In this document: in pieces, positions 1 to 8,167 of the stretch
How the letters are laid out: each line of letters opens with the position of its first letter
Position numbering within the stretch: the stretch's first letter is position 1
Source: an uncultured Clostridia bacterium
Lineage (GTDB): Bacteria; Bacillota; Clostridia; UBA1381; UBA9506
Assembly: GCA_934438075.1 (NCBI GenBank)
Contig: CAKSBF010000004.1
Coordinates: forward strand, 1-64,000
Reading direction: 5' to 3'
DNA length: 64,000 nt
Program-made: the position numbers and the translations under genes
The notes under the pieces: generated by a model
What the model was told of the DNA's origin: nothing
Databases searched by the model: none
What the model saw: only the letters and a program-made list of their open reading frames with translations

Positions 1-2
1 AA

Positions 3-482
3 AACGGTCTGATGAAAGGCGTATCAAATACGGAATTTGCACCCCAAAGCGATATTACAAGGGCAATGTTTGTTACAATTCTTTACAGAATGGAAAATGA
101 GCCGCAGACAGCTGCAGCCGCCTTTATTGACATAGAAAGCGGAAGCTATTATGAAAAGGCTGTTGCGTGGGCAAGCAATAACGGTATAATCTTCGGAATT
201 TCCGAAAATCAATTTGCTCCGAATGATAATATAACCAGAGAGCAGATGGTAGTAATGATCTATCGCTATGCAACATTCAAGGGATATGACATAACGACAA
301 GCGGCAGCACAGCCTATATGGACAACAGCGATATTTCGGACTATGCAAAGGATGCCATAATATGGGCGGCGGAAAAGTCCATTATGACAGGTAATACGGA
401 TGGGAGCTTTGCACCAAAGGCCAATACGACAAGAGCGCAGGCAGCCGCGGTATTTATGCGTGTGCTGGAAAACCTAAAATAA
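3..482 (+). CDS. SLH-domain surface protein, C-terminal part (5' truncated by window)
   Basis: The frame is open to the window edge (N-G-L precedes the first Met), so only the C-terminus of a larger secreted protein is present. It holds roughly two and a half S-layer homology repeats. The recognisable cues are NGLMKG, FAPQSDITRAMFV, then WASNNGIIFGISENQFAPNDNITREQM and AIIWAAEKSIMTG followed by SFAPKANTTRAQAAAVFMR. SLH triplets bind pyruvylated secondary cell-wall polymers and anchor exoproteins to the Gram-positive surface. What the missing N-terminus does cannot be judged. A strong terminator follows, so this is the last gene of its unit. Confidence 0.9.
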   Translation, partial: NGLMKGVSNTEFAPQSDITRAMFVTILYRMENEPQTAAAAFIDIESGSYYEKAVAWASNNGIIFGISENQFAPNDNITREQMVVMIYRYATFKGYDITTSGSTAYMDNSDISDYAKDAIIWAAEKSIMTGNTDGSFAPKANTTRAQAAAVFMRVLENLK

Positions 483-539
483 AACAAAGCTTAATATTAA
501 AACCGTTCTCTTAAAATGAGGACAAACGACGGCACAGCA

Positions 540-588
540 GGCCGCCCGGTATAGAGGCAAAACGCCTTTATTGCCGGGCGGCCTTTTT
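540..588 (+). terminator. Rho-independent terminator after SLH gene
   Basis: Ten-base-pair GC-rich stem (GGCCGCCCGG at 540-549 with CCGGGCGGCC at 574-583) with an extra small hairpin in the loop, followed by a T-run. It closes the SLH transcription unit. Confidence 0.9.
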
Positions 589-715
589 GTGCCTTTTTAT
601 ATGATATTACAAAGCAAAGGAAGCGAAAGCGATTACCTCATAAATAAAAAATTGCCCTGCATAGGACAAAATTATGCTTTTTGTCGGATATGCCCTGCGG
701 CACGGAGGACACTTT

Positions 716-874
716 ATGAAGCACAGAGCAAAGCGCAAAAAGCATAAGCCTAAAGGACATCACCGCAAATCTTCGGGAAAACATCACAGAAAACCGCCAC
801 CGTATCATAGCCGTGCTCCGCCTCTCTCTTTTGTGCAAATTCAACAAAATTTACACAAAAGGGTGAAATTATGA
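716..874 (+). CDS. Possible 52-residue very basic small protein
   Basis: The ATG at 716 has a good ribosome binding site (GGAGG ending about 7 nt upstream). The predicted peptide is extremely rich in Lys, Arg and His (MKHRAKRKKHKPKGHH at its start) and then becomes ordinary. I recognise no family. The composition could fit a nucleic-acid-binding peptide, but a chance ORF in accessory debris is equally possible. The ORF starts about 130 nt after the upstream terminator, with no neighbour in the same unit. Confidence 0.35.
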   Translation: MKHRAKRKKHKPKGHHRKSSGKHHRKPPPYHSRAPPLSFVQIQQNLHKRVKL

Positions 875-949
875 AATTATTTTTTGAAAGGTGTAAAAAA
901 CTTGCAAGGTTAACCTCTATAATGAATGTTGAAAGGAGGTGCAACGGCT

Positions 950-1294
950 TTGAAAGATAAAATAACTGCTTTTGAACGACGGATAGAAATGCTTTTCTTT
1001 CTCACAAAACAGAGAAAAAGCAGCATTGTTGAATTGACTGAAAATTATTCAGTCTGTCGAAAAACAGCTTACAACGACATTATGTTTCTAAGTCGTTATG
1101 CACCTATATATACGAAAGGCGGAGTAAACGGCGGCGTATTTTTAATGGATGATTATCGCAATAGTATGTTTCTTTATCTGTCTTGTGATGAAGAAGCCTT
1201 ACTGTATCGCATTATGGCAACACTTCCATTGTCGGAAAAGAACATTGTTGCTAACATCATAAATAAATATTCCCAGCCCAAAACCGCTACATAA
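950..1294 (+). CDS. HTH (DeoR/HTH_11-like) transcriptional regulator
   Basis: A helix-turn-helix lies at about residues 5-55 (RRIEMLFFLTKQRKSSIVELTENYSVCRKTAYNDIMFLSR), with the spacing of DeoR/HTH_11 winged helices, followed by a short C-terminal region. TTG at 950 is preferred because an AAGGAGG box sits 10 nt upstream; an ATG at 926 lies before that box. The protein is only 114 residues, so there is no full effector domain. It could be a DNA-binding regulator of the integrated element downstream or a truncated WYL/DeoR regulator. It is followed by gene debris rather than an operon partner. Confidence 0.7.
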   Translation: MKDKITAFERRIEMLFFLTKQRKSSIVELTENYSVCRKTAYNDIMFLSRYAPIYTKGGVNGGVFLMDDYRNSMFLYLSCDEEALLYRIMATLPLSEKNIVANIINKYSQPKTAT

Positions 1295-1299
1295 TCCTT

Positions 1300-1549
1300 T
1301 CGATTACAAAGAAAGCACGCAAGATAACGGCGGTGCAGTATAACGGCAAACAGATACATTCCGGTATGGACGAGCCAAGCGGCAGATACGCCAAGACGAT
1401 AGTTTTTGCTTCTACTTCATCCTTCTTTCAATGATGAAAAATTATCCGAGCGAGAAATATCAATGCCGCAGAGCAAGGCAGCTACCTTGCAGGCGATGAC
1501 TTTATATCGGGACAATGATACTTCTGCCCAGCCACAGTCCGAGCGTTAA
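1300..1549 (+). pseudogene. Degenerate coding remnant downstream of the HTH regulator
   Basis: No intact ORF exists here, but protein-like stretches occur in shifting frames, for example one frame ending in LYRDNDTSAQPQSER before a stop near 1547. This fits a frameshifted remnant of an accessory gene. I could not identify the parent family. Confidence 0.3.
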
Positions 1550-1661
1550 AAGCGTCGCAGGCAATGGGGGCAGCTCGGTCGGATGGCGGAGAGGTGAAAT
1601 TCCTATGGAGTGTTCTTGCAAAACACCGTCTGAAATTGCTTCAAAACAAAGAAAATAAGTT

Positions 1662-1685
1662 GTACCCGTCTTTCGGGACGGGTAC
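1662..1685. other. Perfect hairpin in the gene-free stretch 1550-1770
   Basis: GTACCCGTC (1662-1670) and GACGGGTAC (1677-1685) form a perfect 9-bp stem with a 6-nt loop. No T-run follows immediately, so it is not a canonical terminator. Apart from this hairpin I see nothing in 1550-1770. Confidence 0.5.
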
Positions 1686-1770
1686 GGCTTAACTTTGATA
1701 TTAGAAATTAAAGCATTTTATAAGTGCTTTAATTTGTAGTATTAAAATTCAATTTTTTCTCAAAAACTAT

Positions 1771-1815
1771 ATACAAATACACTAAACTATGATATAATAT
1801 GTAGTGTATCTGTAT
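1771..1815 (+). promoter_or_regulatory. abiE promoter with flanking inverted-repeat operator
   Basis: A -10 box TATAAT (1794-1799) sits between two 14-bp inverted arms: ATACAAATACACTA (1771-1784) and TAGTGTATCTGTAT (1802-1815), with one mismatch. AbiEi proteins are known to bind inverted repeats in their own promoter and autorepress, and this arrangement fits that. Confidence 0.75.
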
Positions 1816-1829
1816 AAGGCGGTGATTTT

Positions 1830-2417
1830 ATGACACATATTGAGAAAATCAAAAATATAATTGATAAGCATAACGGTATTGTAACTTCCGCTATGCTAAC
1901 CCAAAATAATATACCGAGATTATATTTGAAAAAAATGACTGACAGCGGAGAACTTATATATATTTGTCGTGGAATATATGCCAGTCCCAATGCGTGGGAA
2001 GATGAAATGTTTATACTGCAAGCAAAATTTTCGAAAGGTATATTTTCTCACGAAACAGCATTGTATATACACGGTTTAACTGACAGAACTCCTATGAAAT
2101 ATTCAATGGTATTTCCATACGGCTATCACGCTATATCTGTTAAAGCTGAAAATATTTCCGAAAGACACGCAGTAAAAGAAATATATAGTTTAGGCATAAC
2201 AACAGATAAATCGCCCTGCGGCAATAATATACGGTTATACAACATAGAAAAAACGCTTTGTGATGTTGTAAAGGCAAGTTGTGATGTTCAAATAGTAAAT
2301 GACGCTATGAAACGCTATGCAAAATCTCAAAATAAAAATATCAAATTATTATATGAATATGCTGATATTCTGCGTGTAAAAAACAAAATAGCAAACTATA
2401 TGGAGGTGCTTTTATGA
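1830..2417 (+). CDS. abiEi: AbiEi-family antitoxin / transcriptional autoregulator
   Basis: This 195-residue protein has an N-terminal winged-helix domain (about residues 1-60, IVTSAMLTQNNIPRLYLKKMTDSGELIYICRGIYA) typical of AbiEi antitoxins. The family core follows (FSHETALYIHGLTDRTP, later YNIEKTLCDVVK). In type IV AbiE systems the antitoxin represses its own promoter and counteracts the nucleotidyltransferase toxin without needing a stable complex. The stop codon overlaps the next start by 4 nt (ATGA), so the two are translationally coupled. The inverted repeat around the -10 box upstream is the expected binding site. The pair lies on an integrase-bearing element, consistent with a phage-defence or maintenance role. 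Confidence 0.88.
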   Translation: MTHIEKIKNIIDKHNGIVTSAMLTQNNIPRLYLKKMTDSGELIYICRGIYASPNAWEDEMFILQAKFSKGIFSHETALYIHGLTDRTPMKYSMVFPYGYHAISVKAENISERHAVKEIYSLGITTDKSPCGNNIRLYNIEKTLCDVVKASCDVQIVNDAMKRYAKSQNKNIKLLYEYADILRVKNKIANYMEVLL

Positions 2418-3259
2418 TTACAAAAAATACAATGCAATTAAAAGCGTATATCAAGAACAAAGCTGCCGAGAAGAATATTTCCGCACAGCTTGTCATGCAA
2501 AATTATATGCTTGAAAGACTGCTTGAACGGATCTCAATATCAAAGTATAAAAATAACTTTATTCTAAAAGGCGGTTTTTTAATATCCGCAATAGTCGGAC
2601 TTGATACACGAGCCACAATGGACTTGGATACGACTATCAAGGGATTTGATTTAACTGTTTCCAACTTGCAAGAGATTTTTGAAAGCATCTGTTCTGTTAA
2701 GCTTGAAGATGATGTTACATTTGAGATGTATAATATCAGCGAAATTCGTGAGGGTGATGAATATCCGGGGTACCGAGTTCATCTTAAAGCATTATATCCC
2801 CCACTTGCGGTCCCATTGACAGTTGATGTAACAACCGGAGATAAAATTACACCGAGAGAAATTGAGTACACATTCAAATTACTTTTTGATGATAAAACAA
2901 TCAGTATTATGGCGTATAATCTTGAAACGGTTTTAGCAGAAAAACTTGAAACCGTAATTTCAAGAGGACAAGCCAATACTCGTCCGAGGGATTTTTATGA
3001 TATACATATTCTCTACTCCCTGCGTGGCAATAGCTGCGATATGAGTATTCTAAAACAAGCATTGGAACAAACCGCCTTAAAGCGTGGCCCTATTGATAGA
3101 TTGAAAGACTACAAAGAAATTATCAACTCTGTTATGGATAGCGAAAAAATGCAAAGGTTTTGGAATAAATACAGAGAAGATTTCAATTATGCCGCCGATA
3201 TTACATTTGAAACTGTATGCCGTACAATTATTGAAGTAATGGATAAGGTTAATTTGTAA
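2414..3259 (+). CDS. abiEii: AbiEii-type nucleotidyltransferase toxin
   Basis: A 281-residue protein of the AbiEii/AbiGii (DUF1814) nucleotidyltransferase family. The signature FILKGGFLISAI (glycine motif) is followed by RATMDLDTTI, whose DLD supplies the metal-binding acidic pair. A later LAEKLETVISRGQANTRPRDFYDI matches the family's conserved K...R-x-KDFYD-type motif. The toxin causes reversible growth arrest; related enzymes (MenT) add nucleotides to tRNA. It overlaps the antitoxin gene by 4 nt and ends before a terminator, so the operon is bicistronic. Confidence 0.9.
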   Translation: MITKNTMQLKAYIKNKAAEKNISAQLVMQNYMLERLLERISISKYKNNFILKGGFLISAIVGLDTRATMDLDTTIKGFDLTVSNLQEIFESICSVKLEDDVTFEMYNISEIREGDEYPGYRVHLKALYPPLAVPLTVDVTTGDKITPREIEYTFKLLFDDKTISIMAYNLETVLAEKLETVISRGQANTRPRDFYDIHILYSLRGNSCDMSILKQALEQTALKRGPIDRLKDYKEIINSVMDSEKMQRFWNKYREDFNYAADITFETVCRTIIEVMDKVNL

Positions 3260-3280
3260 TAAAACTAAATAACAGATTAT

Positions 3281-3309
3281 AAGGATTGCAAATTTTGCAG
3301 TCCTTTTTG
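3281..3309 (+). terminator. Terminator after abiE operon
   Basis: AAGGATTGCA pairs with TGCAGTCCTT (one G-U pair) across a short AT loop and is followed by TTTTTG. It ends the toxin-antitoxin operon just before the excisionase gene. Confidence 0.8.
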
Positions 3310-3331
3310 TTTTGCCAAAGGAGGTAATTTT

Positions 3332-3526
3332 GTGAAAGAGATACCAATATGGGAAAAAAGCAATTTAACATTAGAGGAAGCTGCTGCGTACTCAGGTATA
3401 GGAATAAACAAAATCAGATTGCTTTCTGATAAAGAAGATTGCGAATTTGTTTTATGGGTCGGAACAAAGCGGCTGATTAAGAGAAAGAAACTTGATGAAT
3501 ATATAGAGAGAATGTACTCTATTTAA
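3332..3526 (+). CDS. xis: Excisionase (Tn916 Xis-like)
   Basis: A 64-residue protein matching the Tn916-type excisionase fold: LTLEEAAAYSGIGINKIRLLSDKEDCEFVLWVGTKRLIKRKKLDEYIE is a winged helix with the typical AAAYSGIG helix and a basic C-terminal helix. Xis bends DNA at the element ends and directs the integrase towards excision. GTG at 3332 is the start, given AAAGGAGG 7 nt upstream. The integrase gene follows after 120 nt, the usual xis-int order. Confidence 0.88.
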   Translation: MKEIPIWEKSNLTLEEAAAYSGIGINKIRLLSDKEDCEFVLWVGTKRLIKRKKLDEYIERMYSI

Positions 3527-3646
3527 TAAAACACAACCATCTGTTTACATTGAAATTTTTTTGCTTATACCGTGTGATTCATCTATACTATATATAAGCG
3601 ATTGTTACCTTTCAATGTAACACTATATTGAAAGGAGCAGATTTAT

Positions 3647-4906
3647 ATGCCAAGTGCAATCACAAGAAAGCCCAAAAATAACAGGAGGTTAGATAAAAGC
3701 AGAATTACACTCCGCAAAGGAGAAACCCAAAGACAAGACGGCAAATACGATTACAGATGGACTTCGCCGGACGGCAAACGCCATTCCATATATGCAAGTA
3801 CGCTTGAGGAGCTTCGGGCAAAGGAAGAACAAATAACGGTCGATGCTCACGATGGGATAAAAACCGAAACACGAATGGTTACGGTAAATGAAATGTTTGA
3901 TTTATGGTGCGATTTGAAGCGAGGAATAAAAGATAATACATTTCAAAACTATAAGTATATGTATAACCTTTTCATAAGACAGAACTTTGGAAAAATGCGA
4001 ATAACGATGGTCAAGAAAACTGATGTAAAAAGGTTTTATAATACTTTGGCTGATGGAAAAATATTAAAAGTATCAACCATAGACACGCTGCATAATATAC
4101 TCCATCAAGTTTTTGATATGGCACTCAATGACAATTATATTCGACTCAATCCAACCGACAATATGCTGAAAGAATTAAAAAAGGCACATAATTTTTCGGT
4201 TGAAAAACGCAAAGCACTGACTATTCCGGAACAAGAATTATTTATGCGATTTTTGAAGGACAGTCCGCAATACAACCATTGGTATCCCGTATTTGCAGTA
4301 ATGCTCGGAACGGGTATGCGTGTCGGAGAACTTACAGGATTAAGATGGTGTGATGTTGATTTTGCCGAAGATCTAATCAGTGTAAATCATACATTAGTAT
4401 TCTATAATCACGGAGATAATAAAGGGTGTACTTTTAGTATCAACACACCGAAAACCGAAGCTGGAAACAGAACTATTCCGATATTACCGTCTGTTAAAGA
4501 GGCATTGCAAATGGAGAGGAAAATGCAACAAGAGTTTGATGTTAAATGTAGTGTAAGCATTGACGGCTATTCAGATTTTATATTTGTTAATCGTTTCGGA
4601 GCAACGCAGCATCAAGGAACGCTTAACAAAGCCATCAAACGAATAATCAGAGATTGTAATGATGAGGTTTTGTTGAAAAGCAAAGAAAAAGACCCCGTAT
4701 TATTACCACCGTTCAGTTGCCACTCGCTACGACATACTTTCACCACCCGTGCGGTTGAATCCGGAATGAATGTCAAAGTGTTGCAGGAAGTTTTGGGACA
4801 CAAGGATATTTCAACCACTTTGAACATATACACCGATGTTACAAAGGATACAAAGAAAAAAGAGGTGTCCACACTCGGAAATTACTTTGAAAATCTGTCG
4901 ATTTAA
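3647..4906 (+). CDS. int: Tyrosine integrase, Tn916 family
   Basis: A 419-residue site-specific recombinase. The N-terminal arm-binding domain (about 15-70) carries the GKYDYRWTSPDGKRHSIYA strand pattern. A core-binding SAM-like domain spans about 85-180, and the catalytic domain follows. The catalytic set is complete: R225 (GMRVGELTGLRW), H359 and R362 (CHSLRHTF), H385 (LGHKD) and Y395 (NIYTDV). The gene should therefore be functional for integration and excision. It lies after xis and before repeated short sites that may be its arm-type sites. The host segment 3' of the gene is AT-rich, as Tn916-type targets often are. Confidence 0.95.
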   Translation: MPSAITRKPKNNRRLDKSRITLRKGETQRQDGKYDYRWTSPDGKRHSIYASTLEELRAKEEQITVDAHDGIKTETRMVTVNEMFDLWCDLKRGIKDNTFQNYKYMYNLFIRQNFGKMRITMVKKTDVKRFYNTLADGKILKVSTIDTLHNILHQVFDMALNDNYIRLNPTDNMLKELKKAHNFSVEKRKALTIPEQELFMRFLKDSPQYNHWYPVFAVMLGTGMRVGELTGLRWCDVDFAEDLISVNHTLVFYNHGDNKGCTFSINTPKTEAGNRTIPILPSVKEALQMERKMQQEFDVKCSVSIDGYSDFIFVNRFGATQHQGTLNKAIKRIIRDCNDEVLLKSKEKDPVLLPPFSCHSLRHTFTTRAVESGMNVKVLQEVLGHKDISTTLNIYTDVTKDTKKKEVSTLGNYFENLSI

Positions 4907-4908
4907 CT

Positions 4909-4939
4909 ACTACGCCACACTACGCCAATTACTACGCCA
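4909..4939. repeat. Three tandem ACTACGCCA repeats (candidate integrase arm sites)
   Basis: Exact copies of ACTACGCCA occur at 4909-4917, 4919-4927 and 4931-4939, starting 3 nt after the integrase stop. Short direct repeats beside int are where Tn916-type integrases bind with their N-terminal domain; that role here is inferred. Confidence 0.6.
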
Positions 4940-4962
4940 AACCTCCTATGTTGTGTAAATAT

Positions 4963-5028
4963 TTATGTAGAGTTATGAAAGGCAGAAACCTTTGAAAACG
5001 GCTTGACAAAAGGGTTATGTAGAGTTAT
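4963..5028. repeat. Exact 14-bp direct repeat TTATGTAGAGTTAT
   Basis: Copies lie at 4963-4976 and 5015-5028, the second overlapping a promoter -10 region. The position just past int makes it a candidate att core or a recombination scar. Confidence 0.5.
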
Positions 5029-5031
5029 AAT
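5003..5031 (+). promoter_or_regulatory. Perfect consensus promoter without an obvious gene
   Basis: TTGACA (5003-5008), 17-nt spacer, TATAAT (5026-5031). No ORF follows within 280 nt; the next gene has its own promoter. The surrounding roughly 130 bp recurs in diverged form at about 10070-10195, with the same perfect promoter. Confidence 0.7.
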
Positions 5032-5187
5032 AACTTATATAATTATTGAGAATAAAATCCCGACAATGAAGCCACTCGATAAATAAAGCACCGTGTTTTC
5101 AAGGGTTTTCGGGTAACAGAAACTAAAATTTACCCACATTTTACCCATTTCTACAAATTGAAAACCAATTATATGACACAAAATAAG

Positions 5188-5227
5188 CTGCAATGTTAGT
5201 TTGAAACTAATGTTGCAGTTTTTTTGT
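5188..5227 (+). terminator. Terminator upstream of blaI
   Basis: CTGCAA..TTAGT pairs with ACTAA..TTGCAG around a short loop and is followed by TTTTTTTGTTTT. It would end any transcript from the promoter at 5003-5031, giving a roughly 190-nt RNA. Confidence 0.75.
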
Positions 5228-5242
5228 TTTCCTAAAAAACTA

Positions 5243-5291
5243 TTGACAATTTCATTCTACTGTGGTAGAATGAAATAAACTACATTTGTAG
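5243..5291 (+). promoter_or_regulatory. blaI promoter with two BlaI-type dyads
   Basis: TTGACA (5243-5248), 17-nt spacer, TAGAAT (5266-5271). The dyad ATTCTAC-TGTG-GTAGAAT (5254-5271) covers the -10 box. A second site, CTACATTTGTAG (5280-5291), matches the TACAnnTGTA core of BlaI/MecI operators, so the operon is probably autorepressed. Confidence 0.85.
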
Positions 5292-5317
5292 AATATACAT
5301 TTTCAGGAGGCTCTAAT

Positions 5318-5689
5318 ATGAAAAATATATCTATTGGGGATGCAGAATTAGAGATTATGAAAGTTATCTGGAAGGCAAAAGCACCTATAACTTCTCTTGA
5401 GATTGGAAAAGAAGTTGCAGACAAGGAGTGGAAAAAGACAACCATTGCAACCTTTCTTACAAGGCTCGTAGAAAAAGGCGCTTTGTCTGCTGAAAAGCAA
5501 GGTAAACTATATTATTACACACCTTTAATTACAGAAAAGGAATACAGAAAGTCACAGACAAAAAATCTGATTAAGACCTTATATAATGGCTCTATCAGAG
5601 ATTTTGCAGTATCTTTCTTTGAAGAACAAAAATTATCAGATAAGGATATTCAGGAACTTAAGGCTATCTTTGAAGATAAGGGGGAATAA
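5318..5689 (+). CDS. BlaI/MecI/CopY-family transcriptional repressor
   Basis: A 123-residue winged-helix repressor. The core ISIGDAELEIMKVIWKAKAPITS, followed by KKTTIATFLTRLVEKGALSAEKQGKLYYYTPLI, is the BlaI DNA-binding domain (about 1-75). A C-terminal dimerisation helix region contains the segment that partner proteases normally trigger cleavage of. The gene sits 3 nt upstream of a BlaR1-like membrane protease, the classic repressor-sensor pair. Two dyads in the promoter are the likely operators. The inducing ligand is unknown; nothing nearby encodes a beta-lactamase. Confidence 0.93.
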   Translation: MKNISIGDAELEIMKVIWKAKAPITSLEIGKEVADKEWKKTTIATFLTRLVEKGALSAEKQGKLYYYTPLITEKEYRKSQTKNLIKTLYNGSIRDFAVSFFEEQKLSDKDIQELKAIFEDKGE

Positions 5690-5692
5690 CTT

Positions 5693-8149
5693 ATGGTACA
5701 AATATTTACAGCACTTCTTCTTACTTCAGGGATAGGTACAGCTCTTGCCCTGGTAATAACTTTGTTAAAACCTATAACCAGGAAAGTTTTTTCCGGTGGC
5801 TGGCATTATTATATGTGGCTCACGGTACTTTTGGTGATGATATTGCCTATAAGGCTCAATCTGCCCGAAACACTTACAACAACACCTATTACCGAAACTG
5901 TAACAATTACAGATAGGCAGGCTGTAAACACTGATATACCTGTGGTTACAGACACACGACCGGAACAGATTTTACAAGCGCAACCTACACAACCCGAAAA
6001 GTTATCAAAAATTCAGGCTATAAAGAATTTTTTCATTACTAATCTCACATTATTTTCTTTTATCTGGCTAATGGGCGCGGTTTTGTTGTTCTTGATAAAG
6101 ATTGGAAGTTATCTGGTGTTTCTGATTAAAATACATAAACGTTCAGAAATGATATCTTGTCCGGAGGTAAAGACATATACAAACAGGAAAATTAAAACAA
6201 GAGTAAGTGCTACAATCTGCTCACCCCTTATGGTAGGTATCGTCAAACCTACACTTTTACTGCCTAAAACAGATATAACAGCAGAACAACTAAATAATAT
6301 TCTGGCACACGAAATGACGCACCTAAAAAGAAATGATATTTTGTATAGGTGGTTTATCAGCATTGTAAAATGTATTCATTGGTTTAATCCTGCAATCTAC
6401 TTTATAAGCAAGCAGATTAATATTGATTGCGAAATCTCTTGTGATTTAGCGGTAGTAAAGGAAATGGATAAACAGGCAGAAAAGGGATATGTAGAAACTA
6501 TACTATCACTTTTAACTCATAACAATTCAAGGGCTATCCCCATGACAACAGGAATGACAGGAAATGTGCATATACTTAAAAGGAGGTTCGCTATGATTAG
6601 AAAAAGAAAGAGTATAGGAAAAGTAGCACGGATTTTATCAGTGATTTTAGCAGTTGTAATTTCGGCAATAAGCATGATGGCGAGTGGGGTGCTGGCAACA
6701 GCGATATTTGAAGATAATTCAAATATTTATTTTACTTGTAATGGCAAAGTGATTGATTTTACAAATAAACCATTTTATGAAAATAACACTGTATACCTTC
6801 CTATAAGAGAACTTTTTGAAAAAATTGGTGTTATGGATAATAAAGAGAATAAAATGGAGTGGAGTGATGGTAAAATATTTGTAACTGTTATAGGCGATAT
6901 TACCACTCACTACAGAATTGAAATCAATAATAATCAATTAGGCATATCACATGCAGAACCTTTTACAAATAATTCTCAAATGACAATGGGGCTTTCTCTT
7001 ACAGCGGCATCGGTGGTACTAAGAAACAGCACAACCTATATCCCTTATGAATTTATAGATTATATGTTACATAGAGGTATGGTATCTAATATCAAAAATG
7101 AAATTCCATATAATATAACCTGTATTGTTAATGGTGCAACTAATGTTGCTTATGCGACACCTGCATTTACCTGGCCCTCCGAAAGTGAAACTGTAAGTAA
7201 TGCCTTTGGTAAAAGAGTACACCCTATGACAGGCGAAGAAAAAGAACATAATGGAATAGATATAGCTGCGTCTGAAAACTCACCTATAATTTCTGCAACT
7301 TATGGCGAAGTAATAGACACAGGATTTGACAAAGAGTTTGGAAATTATATTATGATTGGAAATGATAATGGTGTAAAAGTATATTATGGTCATTTATCTG
7401 ATGTGGAAGTTGCAAAAGGTGATAAAGTAAAGCAAAGAGCAGTTATAGGCAAGGTAGGAAAAACAGGGGCAGCAACAGGAGCAAATCTTCATTTTGAAAT
7501 ACAGATAAATGGCATATATTTTAATCCTATGTATTTTTGGATAGATAATACAATCAAAGATGTTATAACCATTGATGATCAAAAATTTTCATCACAAGCG
7601 AAGCTGCCAATTGGTGTTAATGAGGTTAAACAAAATAGTTCAGTTTTGCCACATCCTTCTGCTGATAATTCGGAGAATATTGACACCACATTAAGTATTG
7701 CACCGCAAAGTAACGGTAATAGAAAAATTAAATCAACATCTGTAACAAACGAACCATATATCGGATTTGAACACCTGATATTGAAAGACGTAGATACTAA
7801 TACAATCAAACAAGAATTAAACCGACAAGGAATTGTTGAAACGAATCAATCATCTGTGGATTTAACTAAAAATTATGTAGTTAAAGATTATAGTTCAGAG
7901 CAAACAAAGGTTGAATCCGATAAAAACGGCAATATATCTTTGTATTTTTCGGTAAACAACGATAATCTATTTAATGTATGTTTTTATGACGCTGAAACAG
8001 GAGAAGATGTCGGCAGCTATGGCGTACTTGCAAATAATGAAAATGCTTATACATTTATAGGTTTTGAAAAAGGAAAAGTCTATGATGTAGAAGTTCAAGG
8101 ACAAACAAAAGATGATTGGGTTATTGAAGGAAACTATATTATTTATTGA
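5693..8149 (+). CDS. BlaR1-like M56 peptidase fused to stalk domain and M23 peptidase
   Basis: An 818-residue membrane protein. Residues 1-150 hold several membrane segments. The M56 zinc protease motif HEMTH is at 206-210, and another membrane segment is near 315-335. A copper-amine-oxidase-N-like stalk domain follows (about 345-460, VIDFTNKPFYENNTVYLPIRELFEKIG). Next comes an M23/LytM domain (about 490-625) with HNGID (H519, D523), YGHL (H567) and NLHFEI (H600), then a roughly 170-residue tail. The LytM HLH motif reads N598-L-H600, so one of the two catalytic histidines is Asn; the zinc ligands remain. By analogy to BlaR1, the M56 part cleaves or triggers loss of the upstream repressor. The M23 part may bind or trim peptidoglycan outside the membrane. 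Confidence 0.88.
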   Translation: MVQIFTALLLTSGIGTALALVITLLKPITRKVFSGGWHYYMWLTVLLVMILPIRLNLPETLTTTPITETVTITDRQAVNTDIPVVTDTRPEQILQAQPTQPEKLSKIQAIKNFFITNLTLFSFIWLMGAVLLFLIKIGSYLVFLIKIHKRSEMISCPEVKTYTNRKIKTRVSATICSPLMVGIVKPTLLLPKTDITAEQLNNILAHEMTHLKRNDILYRWFISIVKCIHWFNPAIYFISKQINIDCEISCDLAVVKEMDKQAEKGYVETILSLLTHNNSRAIPMTTGMTGNVHILKRRFAMIRKRKSIGKVARILSVILAVVISAISMMASGVLATAIFEDNSNIYFTCNGKVIDFTNKPFYENNTVYLPIRELFEKIGVMDNKENKMEWSDGKIFVTVIGDITTHYRIEINNNQLGISHAEPFTNNSQMTMGLSLTAASVVLRNSTTYIPYEFIDYMLHRGMVSNIKNEIPYNITCIVNGATNVAYATPAFTWPSESETVSNAFGKRVHPMTGEEKEHNGIDIAASENSPIISATYGEVIDTGFDKEFGNYIMIGNDNGVKVYYGHLSDVEVAKGDKVKQRAVIGKVGKTGAATGANLHFEIQINGIYFNPMYFWIDNTIKDVITIDDQKFSSQAKLPIGVNEVKQNSSVLPHPSADNSENIDTTLSIAPQSNGNRKIKSTSVTNEPYIGFEHLILKDVDTNTIKQELNRQGIVETNQSSVDLTKNYVVKDYSSEQTKVESDKNGNISLYFSVNNDNLFNVCFYDAETGEDVGSYGVLANNENAYTFIGFEKGKVYDVEVQGQTKDDWVIEGNYIIY

Positions 8150-8167
8150 TGAAAGAGGTATTATGTT

